64,000 nt of DNA from Pelosinus fermentans JBW45 (GCF_000271665.2 NZ_CP010978.1:5316817-5380816); one strand, 5' to 3'; shown: positions 43,712 through 52,753, numbered from the stretch's first letter. Numbers and translations: made by a program. The notes: generated from the sequence alone by a model not told the origin.

Positions 43712-43799
43712 CGCATCCACCTCCGGCTATAGGGTTAGCAAAAGATATAAGGATTATTCAATTTTTTCAGCCTTTTTTCCATTTATTTTTCTTTTATTT

Positions 43800-44447
43800 T
43801 TATACTTGTTTCTTACCATAAGGCTTAAATTTCCTTAAAAATTCATCCATTTCATCAGAAGATAATAAGATAGGGTCTCCTACACACTTTGCTTTATAAT
43901 AAATTTGCGCAACAAATTCAATTTCTTCTGCTGTGTCAAATGCATATTGAATCGTTTCGCCAATTGCCAATAGTCCATGATTAGCTAGTAATACAGCATA
44001 TCGGTCTTGTATGTATTCAAAAGCTACCTGTGACAATTCCTCGCTGCCAAATAATTTATAAGGTGCACACCGTACATCTTTTCCAGCATATCCAATTAAA
44101 TAATGAACCGGCTCAATCTTCCAATGAAGGGCCGCCAAAATACTACAGTAAATCGAATGAGCATGCAAAACCGCACCGACTTCATCCCTTTTCTGATAGA
44201 AAATGCGATGCATAGAATATTCACTGGAAGGATTGCGGTCCCCATCTATCTTGTTGCCGTCGAGATCTAAAACCACAACATCTTTCGGTGTAGTTTTAAA
44301 ATAATCCAAGCCACTGGGACTAATCGCCATAAGTCCTTCTGCTTTATTAAAAATACTAATATTACCTCCAGTTCCTTTTGTTAAACCATGAGTAATAAGT
44401 TTTTGTCCATATTCCACAATAAGCTCTCGTTCTTTTTCTAAAATCAT
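43800..44447 (-). CDS. class II aldolase (L-fuculose-phosphate aldolase-like)
   Basis: A 215-residue zinc-dependent aldolase/adducin-family protein. KGTGGNISIF is the phosphate-binding loop. Zinc-binding His residues appear in VGAVLHAHSIYCS and LLANHGLLAIG, and SPSGLDYFKTTPKDVVVLD is typical of FucA. AGAGGAAAAA precedes the ATG at 44447. No fucose or rhamnose genes are nearby, so the substrate could be another deoxysugar phosphate, for example from the DHAP shunt that salvages 5-deoxyribose. Confidence 0.85.
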   Translation of the reverse strand: MILEKERELIVEYGQKLITHGLTKGTGGNISIFNKAEGLMAISPSGLDYFKTTPKDVVVLDLDGNKIDGDRNPSSEYSMHRIFYQKRDEVGAVLHAHSIYCSILAALHWKIEPVHYLIGYAGKDVRCAPYKLFGSEELSQVAFEYIQDRYAVLLANHGLLAIGETIQYAFDTAEEIEFVAQIYYKAKCVGDPILLSSDEMDEFLRKFKPYGKKQV

Positions 44448-44614
44448 AATTTTTCCTCTCACAATACTTTAATATCCTCTCGAAAAACACCCTATAGCAT
44501 AATCAGGCAAAGGATGATCATAACTATATAAGTAAAAGGTTGAAGTATCATTCTTTACCGTCCTAAATGAGACTCTCTAGAGACTACACGTTAGCCCAAT
44601 AGTCAAATTCTTAT

Positions 44615-44652
44615 AAAAATGGAGCGCCACAAATTATTTTGTATGGCACTCC
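44615..44652 (-). terminator. terminator of the bactofilin operon
   Basis: GGAGTGCCA pairs with TGGCGCTCC (one G-T-like mismatch) with an inner CAAA/TTTG, followed by ATTTTTAT on the minus strand. Confidence 0.82.
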
Positions 44653-44658
44653 GGATTT

Positions 44659-45057
44659 CTACTGCTTTTTCACTATATTTTTCTTATTGGCAGGATCTTC
44701 GCCACCAGCACGCATTTCACACCCACCTTTAAAAATTGCGCCTTCGCCAACACTCAATATCCCTGCTTTAATATCTCCATAAATTTGCGAACTTGGTAGC
44801 AACTCTAGTTTTTCGCTAATATCAATATTGCCATATACAATACCAGCAATGGTAGCATTCATGCCTTTGCACTGAGCCGTTACTTTCGCATTTTCCCCTA
44901 TAACGATGCTGCCTGTGGTATTAATATCGCCCTCGAATTGCCCATCAATGCGCAATGCACCTTTACCAGTGATCGTTCCTTTCATCAACGTATCCTTACC
45001 AATAATGGTTTCAATCTCACCTGCATAGCTAATTGCTTTTTTATTACTACCAAACAT
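44659..45057 (-). CDS. bactofilin (polymer-forming cytoskeletal protein)
   Basis: A 132-residue bactofilin. A short disordered start (MFGSNKKAISYAGEIETIIG) leads into a right-handed beta-helix with repeats such as GTITGKGALRIDGQFEGDIN and GIVYGNIDISEKLELLPSS, and a basic tail. Bactofilins polymerise without nucleotide into membrane-linked filaments that organise cell-wall enzymes. The M23 peptidase gene directly upstream is their frequent partner, pointing to cell-shape or spore-envelope work. Confidence 0.93.
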   Translation of the reverse strand: MFGSNKKAISYAGEIETIIGKDTLMKGTITGKGALRIDGQFEGDINTTGSIVIGENAKVTAQCKGMNATIAGIVYGNIDISEKLELLPSSQIYGDIKAGILSVGEGAIFKGGCEMRAGGEDPANKKNIVKKQ

Positions 45058-45119
45058 ATTGCACGCTCCTGTAATAGTATCTACTTCGCCTTTAAAGCTT
45101 AAAATACGATCATTATATA

Positions 45120-46043
45120 TTAATTTAAGAAAGTAGTAGGATTAACAGCAGTACCATTGACCCTGACTTCATAATGACAATGCGGTCCTGTACTCGCTCC
45201 TGTATTACCAAGATAAGCAATCACTTCGCCTTTCTTTACTGCTTGACCAACACGTACTAACAATCTGGAGTTATGTCCATACACAGTTGAAATTCCATTT
45301 CCATGACTAATCTGTACCATGTTTCCATACCCACCATACCATTCACTCTGCACCACTTCACCGTCAGCAGTTGCAACAATGGGTGTGCCTACACTATTGG
45401 CAATATCAATCCCAGGATGAAAATCGCTTCCACCCCCGAAAGGAGAATTACGCCAACCAAAACGAGATGTAACTTCTCCGCCTGTCGGCCAAATAGAAGG
45501 AGTAATCGCTATTCTGGATTGCTTGTCCAGCAAAGCCTGCTTTAATTCATTTAGGCTTTGCTCTCGTACTGAAATGGCAGCCTGTAAATCTTGCACAGTA
45601 TTTTTTATGGTATCAATATCAGGCTGTACCGGTCCTCCTTGTCCAGTATAAGTAGCTGAAGGACGCACTAAACCAGCACGGGATGTAGCTGTTGTATCTT
45701 CATTGTTAACAATACGTCTTATTTCTGCATCCAGAGAGTTTAATCTTTCCATATCTGTTTTTAAACTGGCAGTTGTTTTGGCCAGTTCTTCAATTTCTTT
45801 ACTTTGTACTCCATTATCTTGACGCAATGTCTCTAGCTCCGCTTTCTCGACATTAGCTGTATTAATTGTATAACGATAATTAATGAAACTTCCTACCGCA
45901 AAGACAATAAGCAAACATAAAAAAGAAACAGCATATTTTACTGCTACAATAGGTATTCTGATCCTACGTACTGCTTGTCCCTGATGGGGTACAATCATTA
46001 AAGTATACTCTCTTCGATCTGGCTTACTTTCTTTTTTAATCAA
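45120..46043 (-). CDS. membrane-anchored M23 peptidase (LytM-type)
   Basis: A 307-residue protein. One N-terminal membrane helix (IPIVAVKYAVSFLCLLIVFA), a coiled coil (about 55-110; LETLRQDNGVQSKEIEELAK) and a C-terminal M23 domain. The domain has the zinc ligands His and Asp in SDFHPGIDIANSVG and the HxH motif in TGPHCHYEVRVNG. It cleaves peptidoglycan peptides. It precedes the bactofilin gene by 60 bases on the same strand and is likely guided by the filament. Confidence 0.93.
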   Translation of the reverse strand: MIKKESKPDRREYTLMIVPHQGQAVRRIRIPIVAVKYAVSFLCLLIVFAVGSFINYRYTINTANVEKAELETLRQDNGVQSKEIEELAKTTASLKTDMERLNSLDAEIRRIVNNEDTTATSRAGLVRPSATYTGQGGPVQPDIDTIKNTVQDLQAAISVREQSLNELKQALLDKQSRIAITPSIWPTGGEVTSRFGWRNSPFGGGSDFHPGIDIANSVGTPIVATADGEVVQSEWYGGYGNMVQISHGNGISTVYGHNSRLLVRVGQAVKKGEVIAYLGNTGASTGPHCHYEVRVNGTAVNPTTFLN

Positions 46044-46130
46044 AAATCTTGGCTCCTTTTCTGGGAAATATTTCTATATGTTTTAAACATATTTTATATT
46101 CGCCTTTATTCTAAGAAGTCCTGCTTATTT

Positions 46131-46643
46131 TCATTTTTTTATTTTGATAGCTTGTGCTAATGCCTGTTTTTCCTCTTCTGTCAACAAATAGGATGAAACT
46201 CCTGAAATAATTGGCTTGGAATATGTACGAAATTCATTACGTCCATAAATGCTGGAAATTACAATACCATTATTATAAGAATCTAAAAGTGCAATAGCAA
46301 AACTTAGATCACTGCCTACGTCTTCAAAAGCATTAAACCGAACAAGAGCGACCTTTTGTACACAATCTTTTGATATTTTTTCTAATCGCTTGCAATCTTC
46401 AGATAGGGTATCCACTTTCTTCACAACATACTTTACTTCTTCAATATGTGAAATTAGTAGTTTCTCTAAGTTTTCCCCATCTACCCCCTGCATCATTCTA
46501 CGATATTTTTTATTCATTTTACCAAGTCTTATATTAATACTTATAAAGACAAACAATGCTAATAAAATCATTACTGTCATACCTAATAATACATACTGTA
46601 AATTATTCATAACCAGATTTGATACTTGTGTTGCATAATCCAT
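46131..46643 (-). CDS. DUF4446 family membrane protein
   Basis: A 170-residue protein with one N-terminal membrane helix (VLLGMTVMILLALFVFISI), a central coiled coil (ENLEKLLISHIEEVKYVV) and a conserved C-terminal domain, VRFNAFEDVGSDLSFAIALL and NGIVISSIYGRNEFRTYSKP, diagnostic of DUF4446. It is usually found near parAB in Firmicutes, as here. Role unknown. Confidence 0.9.
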   Translation of the reverse strand: MDYATQVSNLVMNNLQYVLLGMTVMILLALFVFISINIRLGKMNKKYRRMMQGVDGENLEKLLISHIEEVKYVVKKVDTLSEDCKRLEKISKDCVQKVALVRFNAFEDVGSDLSFAIALLDSYNNGIVISSIYGRNEFRTYSKPIISGVSSYLLTEEEKQALAQAIKIKK

Positions 46644-46684
46644 TTCATCATACCTTTCAACTTACACTTAATTTTTTACACCGG

Positions 46685-47356
46685 TTATAAAGACGCAAGA
46701 ATTGCAGCAATCGGAATTGCAGGCAGTAAGTTAGCTACTTTGATTGCTTTTATTTCCAGCATTAGTAAACTAATGCCCATGATAAGCAAACCACCCACTG
46801 CTGACATTTCAATAATCATCTTATCGGCTATCATACCGCTAACGCTACTTGCCAGTAAGGTAATCGAACCTTGGTACAGTAAAATAGAAATACTCGATAA
46901 GGCCACACCTATGCCCAGCCCTGATGCAAAGACCGCCGAAGCGACAGCATCCAGCATCGCCTTTGCATATAACGTACTAGCATCTCCCGTTAGCCCTTCT
47001 TGTATTGACCCAACTATTGCCATTGCTCCTACACAAAATACTAAACTCCCTGTAATAAAACCTTCACCAACACTGCCATGTTTATTACCTGCTTTTAATG
47101 TTAACCATTCACCAAAATTCGACAACCATTTATCAATGTTCAAAAACTCACCAAGCAAACCGCCGAGTACTACACTTAATATGACGATCAATATATTTTG
47201 TGTTTTTAGAGCCATTTGTAAACCAATTAGACCAACGGCTAAAGCTAACCCCTGCATCAGTGTATGTTGATAGCGCTGAGAAAGTCGTTGTTTTAATGCT
47301 AAACCAATAAGTGTCCCACCAAGTACAGCTGCTGCATTAACTAAGGTACCCTTCAT
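46685..47356 (-). CDS. DUF554 family membrane protein
   Basis: A 223-residue polytopic protein starting MKGTLVNAAAVLGGTLIGLA behind GGGAGGGGGAAG. Typical DUF554 features are the Gly-rich first helix, GLALAVGLIGLQMALKTQN, FVTGSLVFCVGAMAIVGSIQ-like segment and SGLGIGVALSSISILLYQGS. About seven hydrophobic helices. It may be a transporter; no substrate is known. It lies 41 bases before the DUF4446 gene. Confidence 0.9.
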   Translation of the reverse strand: MKGTLVNAAAVLGGTLIGLALKQRLSQRYQHTLMQGLALAVGLIGLQMALKTQNILIVILSVVLGGLLGEFLNIDKWLSNFGEWLTLKAGNKHGSVGEGFITGSLVFCVGAMAIVGSIQEGLTGDASTLYAKAMLDAVASAVFASGLGIGVALSSISILLYQGSITLLASSVSGMIADKMIIEMSAVGGLLIMGISLLMLEIKAIKVANLLPAIPIAAILASL

Positions 47357-47409
47357 TTTCTTCTTCCCCCTCCCTTCCCACATCTTTACTGTAAACTTAA
47401 CTTGCCTAG

Positions 47410-47545
47410 ACTATAAGAAAAACACTACGCGACCTTCGTGGTTAACTACTTTTTCTGCTTATACTTTCCAGGCTATTAAAAAGAGCGAAGGACGCAAAAG
47501 ATACGCAAGGTAAAAAATCCCTAAGCGTTCCCTTTGCGCCATTTT
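47410..47545. repeat. repeat-like intergenic element of GCG-rich words
   Basis: This gap between the DUF554 gene and hydF contains ACTACGCGACCTTCGTGG and GCGAAGGACGCAAAAGATACGC, and the related opposite-strand word GGCGCAAAGGGAACGC. The two GCG-rich blocks can form a long imperfect hairpin. The composition differs from the AT-rich neighbours. It resembles degenerate interspersed repeats, but copy number elsewhere cannot be seen from here. Confidence 0.35.
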
Positions 47546-47599
47546 ATTGTTCATTTTGCTGTTGCCTAATACGAATTGCATTTCATTTTATCATATTAT

Positions 47600-48829
47600 C
47601 TAATTTAATTCACTCAATATTCTTTGTATCTGAGGGAATGGTTCTAACGCTTGTTCTAAAATTCCATTTATATATGCGATCAAAATCCCATAATTCACTA
47701 CAGGTACTGCTTTATTTGTGACCTCAGAAAGACGATGAAGCATTTCCTTGCGGTTTAACATACAAGCGCCACAATGTATAATTAAGCTATATTTACTTAA
47801 GTCTTCTGGGAAATGACTGCCTGCAACCCATTCAAAGTTTAACTCTCCGCCTACTTTTTTTTGCAGCCATTGAGGAATTTTAACGGTTCCAATGTCATCA
47901 GCCTGTTGATGATGTGTACAAGCTTCCGCAATCAAAACTGTATCCCCTGGTTTTAACTTCTCAATGTTTTTTACACCAGATACTAACGTTTCCAAATCGC
48001 CTTTATGTCTCGCAAATAATATAGAAAAAGATGTTAACATAACACCTGATGGTGTCTCTGCCGATACCCTCTCAAAAGCTTGTGAATCTGTAACTATTAA
48101 TCGAGGAAGTTTACGTAAATTTTCAATTGCCTGTTTTAGTTCTGTTTCTTTAACCACGATTGTCACACCATCATGGTCAAGAATATCACGAATGGTTTGA
48201 ACTTGGGGTAAAATGAGTCGCCCTTTCGGTGCTGCTGAATCAATGGGAGTCACTAAAATTATTGTATCCTTGGCTTGGATGAGATCCCCAATCACAGGTG
48301 GTCCCTGCCAATCTGGCGGAGCATAGGTAATAATTAATTTTTTCAATTCTTCAATACCCTGACTATTCTTTACACTAGTAGGTAGCAAGGGAATGTTAAA
48401 CTCATTACTCCACTTCATTACCAATTCTGCTGCTATCGTAATTTTATCAGTTTTGTTTATGACCCCAATAATAGGTATTTTCTTTACCTTAATACCTTCT
48501 ATTAAAGCTTTTTCATACTGCGTTATGCCGCTTTCAGCTTCCAATACAATTATCACTAAATCCGCCTTATTTAATACGCTCATGGTGCGTTCTACTCGTA
48601 ATGTACCAAGGCACCCGCTATCATCAATACCTGCAGTATCAATAATCATAACCGGACCAATTGGTAAAATTTCCATCGCTTTATATACGGGATCCGTTGT
48701 TGTCCCTGGAACGTCTGATACTAACGCAACTTTTTGGTTTGTCAGTGCATTGATTAAACTAGATTTCCCTGCATTACGTCGTCCTAAAATTGCAATGTGC
48801 AAACGTGATGCTTTTGGTGTTTCCTGCAT
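47600..48829 (-). CDS. hydF: [FeFe]-hydrogenase H-cluster maturation GTPase HydF
   Basis: A 409-residue scaffold on which HydE and HydG build the 2Fe subcluster before transfer to hydrogenase. The G-domain has GRRNAGKSSLINALTNQ, VPGTTTDP, DTAGIDDSG and NKTD. The C-terminal cluster-binding part has the HydF cysteines in EACTHHQQADDIG and HCGACMLNRKEMLHR, completing CxHx(n)HCxxC. hydE and hydG are not in this window. Its position beside parAB is unusual for a hydrogenase gene. Confidence 0.95.
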   Translation of the reverse strand: MQETPKASRLHIAILGRRNAGKSSLINALTNQKVALVSDVPGTTTDPVYKAMEILPIGPVMIIDTAGIDDSGCLGTLRVERTMSVLNKADLVIIVLEAESGITQYEKALIEGIKVKKIPIIGVINKTDKITIAAELVMKWSNEFNIPLLPTSVKNSQGIEELKKLIITYAPPDWQGPPVIGDLIQAKDTIILVTPIDSAAPKGRLILPQVQTIRDILDHDGVTIVVKETELKQAIENLRKLPRLIVTDSQAFERVSAETPSGVMLTSFSILFARHKGDLETLVSGVKNIEKLKPGDTVLIAEACTHHQQADDIGTVKIPQWLQKKVGGELNFEWVAGSHFPEDLSKYSLIIHCGACMLNRKEMLHRLSEVTNKAVPVVNYGILIAYINGILEQALEPFPQIQRILSELN

Positions 48830-48905
48830 GTTAATTCTCCTTTATTCGCAATATATTACTAATTTATATCGCATATCGTTATGTTTTACAAAAAGTGTCA
48901 AATTA

Positions 48906-48921
48906 TGTTTCACGTGAAACA
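48906..48921. promoter_or_regulatory. parS site (perfect)
   Basis: TGTTTCACGTGAAACA, the exact 16-base ParB-binding palindrome, in the gap between parB and hydF. Confidence 0.95.
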
Positions 48922-48941
48922 TAATTTGACACTTTTTATTC

Positions 48942-49853
48942 TTATACTGCGAAGGTTCCGCGAGACTTACTAGGAGCCGGTGCTTCATCACCACTTAAAA
49001 CTTCAAGAATACGTTCTAACTCTTCAGATGAAGAAAATTCAATTTCTATTTTGCTCTTGAATTTTCCTTCCTTAATTTTTACTTGTGTACCTAATATCAT
49101 CTTGAGTCGATCTTCAGCTTCTGTCACAAAAAAATTTTTCTCTTCTACATTCTTCGGTTGTTGTTTTGCTGGTTTCTTTTTTTCCGATAATCGTTTGACT
49201 AATTCTTCTGCATCCCTTGCTGATAAATCATTTTCAATAATGATTTCTGCTGCTTCTAACTGAAGTTCAAGGGTTTCTAAGGCTAATAGGGGTCTAGACT
49301 GCCCCATGGATAATGTTCCACGTGAAACATAATCTTGTACCTTTGGATGTAAATTCAGTAAACGTACCATATTCGCGATCACAGAGCGACTGCGACCAAT
49401 TTTCTTTGCAACTTCTTCTTGAGTTAAACTAAATTCATCCATTAAACGACGATAGGCAAGAGCTTCTTCAATGGCATTTAAATCTTCTCTTTGTATATTT
49501 TCAATTAAAGAGATTTCCGTCATTTCTCTATCTGTATAATCTTTAATAATAACAGGGATCTCTTTTAGACCTGCTTGCTGAGAAGCACGTAACCGTCGCT
49601 CACCAGCTACTAATTCATAAATATTATTACTTTTTCGCACTACAAGGGGTTGCAATACGCCATATTGACTAATGGAAGATACTAATTCGAGCAATGCAGT
49701 TTCATCAAAGATCCGACGTGGTTGAAATTTATTAGGAATAATTTCTGAGATAGAAACACTCTTTATAAGAGGCTCTGCATCTACCCCTTTTGAACTAGAA
49801 AACAATGCATCCAATCCTCGCCCTAGTCCTCTCTGAGAATTATTATTCATCAT
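48942..49853 (-). CDS. parB: chromosome-partitioning protein ParB (Spo0J)
   Basis: A 303-residue CTP-dependent DNA clamp. The N-terminal RGLGRGLDALF binds ParA. The CTPase core has PNKFQPRRIFDETALLELV and LVAGERRLRASQQAGLKEIP; the helix-turn-helix is FSLTQEEVAKKIGRSRSVIA. A C-terminal dimer domain closes the protein. It overlaps the 3' end of parA by 11 bases, carries a near-perfect parS inside its own coding region and has another just downstream. It organises the origin region and loads SMC. Confidence 0.96.
   Translation of the reverse strand: MMNNNSQRGLGRGLDALFSSSKGVDAEPLIKSVSISEIIPNKFQPRRIFDETALLELVSSISQYGVLQPLVVRKSNNIYELVAGERRLRASQQAGLKEIPVIIKDYTDREMTEISLIENIQREDLNAIEEALAYRRLMDEFSLTQEEVAKKIGRSRSVIANMVRLLNLHPKVQDYVSRGTLSMGQSRPLLALETLELQLEAAEIIIENDLSARDAEELVKRLSEKKKPAKQQPKNVEEKNFFVTEAEDRLKMILGTQVKIKEGKFKSKIEIEFSSSEELERILEVLSGDEAPAPSKSRGTFAV
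49314..49329. promoter_or_regulatory. parS site within parB (one mismatch)
   Basis: TGTTCCACGTGAAACA, one base from the consensus palindrome, within the parB coding sequence as in many Firmicutes. Confidence 0.9.
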
Positions 49854-50613
49854 CAATCACCTCTTTAGCTAGATCTGTATAAACTTCTGCCCCTTTAGAT
49901 TTAGGATCATATCGAGTGATAGGCTGTCCATGGCTAGGTGCTTCACTAAGACGAACGTTCCGGGGAATAATTGTTTGGTATACCTTATGACGAAAATGAT
50001 TTTTCACTTCATCTACTACTTGAATGGACAAGTTTGTCCTGGCGTCAAACATTGTCAGAACTACCCCTTCCAAAGACAACGCCGGATTTAGATTCTTCTG
50101 AACAAGAGTAATTGTATTCATTAGCTGGGATAACCCTTCCAATGCATAAAACTCACATTGAATTGGCACTAATACGGAATTAGCGGCGGTTAATGAATTA
50201 ATAGTCAATAACCCTAAGGAAGGGGGGCAGTCAATAATAACATAATCATAACTGTACTTCACTTTATCTAGAACTCTTTTTAGCTTCGTTTCTCGAGACA
50301 TAATGGAAACCAACTCGATTTCCGCTCCTGCCAGCTGAATCGTAGCGGGTAACAGCATTAGACTTTCAATTTTGGTTTGTAAGATAACGCCTTCAATCGG
50401 TACATCATTAACTAGCACATCATAAACAGACTGTTTAATCTTGGTTTTATCAAAACCAAAACCACTTGTAGAATTACCTTGTGGATCAAGATCCACTAAT
50501 AACACCTTTTTCCCTAAATCAGCCAAACAAGCACTTAAATTAACAGAAGTTGTTGTCTTTCCAACGCCCCCTTTTTGGTTGGCAATTGCAATTACCTTCA
50601 CCAAGTAGTTCAC
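49843..50613 (-). CDS. parA: chromosome-partitioning ATPase ParA (Soj)
   Basis: A 256-residue deviant-Walker ATPase: KVIAIANQKGGVGKTTTSVN, LLVDLDPQGNSTSGFG, YVIIDCPPSLGLLTINSL. It binds DNA as an ATP dimer and works with ParB in origin segregation and control of initiation. The frame opens with a GTG (MNYLVKV); a TTG or GTG 3-4 codons later, closer to GGGGTG spacing, may be the real start. Confidence 0.96.
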   Translation of the reverse strand: MNYLVKVIAIANQKGGVGKTTTSVNLSACLADLGKKVLLVDLDPQGNSTSGFGFDKTKIKQSVYDVLVNDVPIEGVILQTKIESLMLLPATIQLAGAEIELVSIMSRETKLKRVLDKVKYSYDYVIIDCPPSLGLLTINSLTAANSVLVPIQCEFYALEGLSQLMNTITLVQKNLNPALSLEGVVLTMFDARTNLSIQVVDEVKNHFRHKVYQTIIPRNVRLSEAPSHGQPITRYDPKSKGAEVYTDLAKEVIDDE

Positions 50614-50639
50614 CCCATATTCTCATTCATATTTTAAGA

Positions 50640-50690
50640 AAGACTAAGGCATATGCCAGGTCTTTAGAATCCAGGTCAAGCCTTAGTCTT
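50640..50690. repeat. inverted repeat upstream of parA
   Basis: AAGACTAAGGC (50640-50650) pairs with GCCTTAGTCTT (50680-50690). The 29-base loop holds two direct copies of CCAGGTC 15 bases apart. No T-run follows on either strand, so it looks like an operator or a leader structure for parA rather than a terminator. Confidence 0.65.
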
Positions 50691-50832
50691 CTACTTACAA
50701 ACTTTCCTCTCGGATTCTAATTTCTATAAGCTAATTCATTCCACACTATAGAGACTATCTCCTGCCAAAAATAGTAGATAGCCTCCGTAAATATACCATT
50801 ATTTAACCAATTTTATAATTATTTAAAAAACA

Positions 50833-50861
50833 TTGACAATCAGGCCGTTTTATATTATCAT
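50833..50861 (+). promoter_or_regulatory. promoter of the metF-metH operon
   Basis: TTGACA and TATCAT with a 17-base spacer, some 20 bases before the SAM riboswitch. Confidence 0.8.
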
Positions 50862-50881
50862 GAATTCCAATTTAATAAATA

Positions 50882-50986
50882 CTCTTATCTAGAGTGGTCG
50901 AGGGACTGGCCCTATGACACCCAGCAACCAGCAGCAATGCAAATGGTGCTAAATCCAGCAGAATTCACGTTCTGAAAGATAAGAGG
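50882..50986 (+). promoter_or_regulatory. SAM-I riboswitch (S-box)
   Basis: The full S-box pattern: closing CTCTTATC/GATAAGAG, AGAGTGGTCGAGGGACTGGC, CCTATGACACCCAGCAACC, AATGGTGCTAAATCC and the final stem. An intrinsic terminator follows at 51002-51041, so SAM should switch the methionine operon off. Confidence 0.97.
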
Positions 50987-51001
50987 AAAGAACGGATGAT
51001 A

Positions 51002-51041
51002 AAACAGCCTCTTTCCTCAAAGGAAAGAGGCTGTTTTATTA
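51002..51041 (+). terminator. SAM riboswitch terminator
   Basis: CAGCCTCTTTCCT and AGGAAAGAGGCTG pair perfectly (loop CAA), flanked by AAAA and TTTTATT. GAGGAAAGAAC upstream can act as antiterminator by pairing with the 5' arm. Confidence 0.95.
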
Positions 51042-51066
51042 AATTATAATAATGTGAGGTTATTGT

Positions 51067-51933
51067 ATGAAACTTTCTGATCGATTTAACAAAGGAAAAG
51101 CCCTTGTCTCTTTTGAAATTTTTCCGCCAAAACAAACTGTCACCTTAGAATCTATTTTTAAAACAACAGAGGGCTTACAAACCCTCAATCCTGATTTTAC
51201 TAGTATTACCTATGGAGCTGGAGGCAGTGCTTCAGACCGCACCATTGAAACCGCGGACAAAATAAAAAATACTTATGGTGTCGAGGCCTTAGCTCATTTA
51301 ACTTGCATCAACTCGCACAAAGATGATATTGATCTAATGTTAAATCAACTACAAGCTCATAATATTGAAAATATATTAGCTATGCGAGGCGATTATCCTA
51401 TAAACAAAAACAATAATAAAGGAAAAGAAAATACCTATCAATATGCAAAAGATTTAATTGCCCATATTAAATCCAATCATGATTTTTGTATTGCTGCTGC
51501 CGCTTATCCAGAGGGACATCCAGAGTGCCCTGATTTGAATACAGATCTTCTTCACCTAAAAGAAAAGGTAAACAGCGGCACAGATTTCCTAATTACACAA
51601 ATGTTTTTTGATAATACCATTCTTTATGATTTTCTTGACCGCATTAAACAAGTTAATATCACAATCCCTGTTAGTGCCGGAATCATGCCATTACTAAATA
51701 GCAAACAAGTAGGCAGGATTAAAGGATTATGCGGTGCTTCTATTCCTAAACCCCTACAAAACATCATTCAAAAATATGAAAATTCACCCTTAGATTTTGA
51801 AAAAGCAGGAATTGAATATGCTTGCAGCCAAATTACAGATCTGATAGCAAATCAGGTAGATGGTATACATCTATATACTATGAATAAACTAGAACAATCA
51901 AAAAGCATTATTCAACAAACAAATTTGCGTTAA
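51067..51933 (+). CDS. metF: methylenetetrahydrofolate reductase
   Basis: A 288-residue FAD enzyme making 5-methyl-THF for methionine synthesis. SFEIFPPKQTVTLESIF, TYGAGGSASDRTIETA, HLTCINSHKDDI, LAMRGDYP, AAAYPEGHPECPDL and TQMFFDNTILYDFLDR are all present. Length is that of the short bacterial type. First gene after the SAM riboswitch; the B12-reactivation and metH genes follow. Confidence 0.96.
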   Translation: MKLSDRFNKGKALVSFEIFPPKQTVTLESIFKTTEGLQTLNPDFTSITYGAGGSASDRTIETADKIKNTYGVEALAHLTCINSHKDDIDLMLNQLQAHNIENILAMRGDYPINKNNNKGKENTYQYAKDLIAHIKSNHDFCIAAAAYPEGHPECPDLNTDLLHLKEKVNSGTDFLITQMFFDNTILYDFLDRIKQVNITIPVSAGIMPLLNSKQVGRIKGLCGASIPKPLQNIIQKYENSPLDFEKAGIEYACSQITDLIANQVDGIHLYTMNKLEQSKSIIQQTNLR

Positions 51934-52068
51934 ATAATGCCTCTACATCCCTGACAGACTAGTAATTTATAAATAAACATTTTAATATATTATACATATC
52001 TAGAAGCTTATCATCAGCTGAATTCTTATACATTAAAATGTTCTTGATACAACCAAAGGAGGGATACT

Positions 52069-52749
52069 GTGCCAATTTACAACCCAACCATTCAAACGCT
52101 AGAAATGAGCGAATTAAAACGTTATTCAGGCCTTACCAAATGTACTGAATTCCCCCAGCACTTACTTGACCATGCTTGTACAGAAGCACAAATCATCTCC
52201 AAACCAAAAGCAAGCTGGCAGATTTATGACTATGATGCAAGTTCTGCTACGATTATGAGCCCTGAGCCTTTATCACTACCTCCAACCGTTATTAGTAAAC
52301 ACTTGGCGAACTCTATAAAAGTTGCCGTTATTGCAGTTACCATAGGACCTAATTTAGAAGAGCTCGTAAGTGATTACTTCAGCAAAAATGAATACACCTT
52401 AGGCTTGTTATTAGATGCAGCAGGCACAACGGCAGTAGAGTTGGCTGCCGATCAAGCTTGTGAGCTTATTAAGCAAGAAGCAAATAAGCAAGGGTATACC
52501 ACTCTATTCCGCTTTAGCCCAGGCTATGGCCAGTGGGATATTAGGGTTCAACCTCAAATCTTATCTTTAGCACATGGTGATGAAATTAATATAACAGTCA
52601 CTTCTACATGTATGCTTCTCCCCCGTAAATCCATTACAGCTGTGATCGGCTTAACAGCAACTGTACCGAACCTCCCCCTTAAGGAAATGATCGAAGGTTC
52701 TAAATGTGATCAATGCCAACAAATAAATTGTCTATCTAGAAAGGATTGA
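52069..52749 (+). CDS. MetH reactivation-domain protein (stand-alone)
   Basis: A 226-residue protein resembling the SAM-binding activation domain of cobalamin-dependent methionine synthase, here a separate gene. RFSPGYGQWDIRVQPQIL parallels the RxxxGY motif that binds SAM in E. coli MetH, followed by ITVTSTCMLLPRKSITAVIG. Near the end are KCDQCQQINC cysteines. GTG start behind AAAGGAGGG. It should help re-methylate oxidised cobalamin on the adjacent MetH, whose own sequence lacks this domain. It is 4 bases before metH. Confidence 0.88.
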   Translation: MPIYNPTIQTLEMSELKRYSGLTKCTEFPQHLLDHACTEAQIISKPKASWQIYDYDASSATIMSPEPLSLPPTVISKHLANSIKVAVIAVTIGPNLEELVSDYFSKNEYTLGLLLDAAGTTAVELAADQACELIKQEANKQGYTTLFRFSPGYGQWDIRVQPQILSLAHGDEINITVTSTCMLLPRKSITAVIGLTATVPNLPLKEMIEGSKCDQCQQINCLSRKD

Positions 52750-52753
52750 AATT

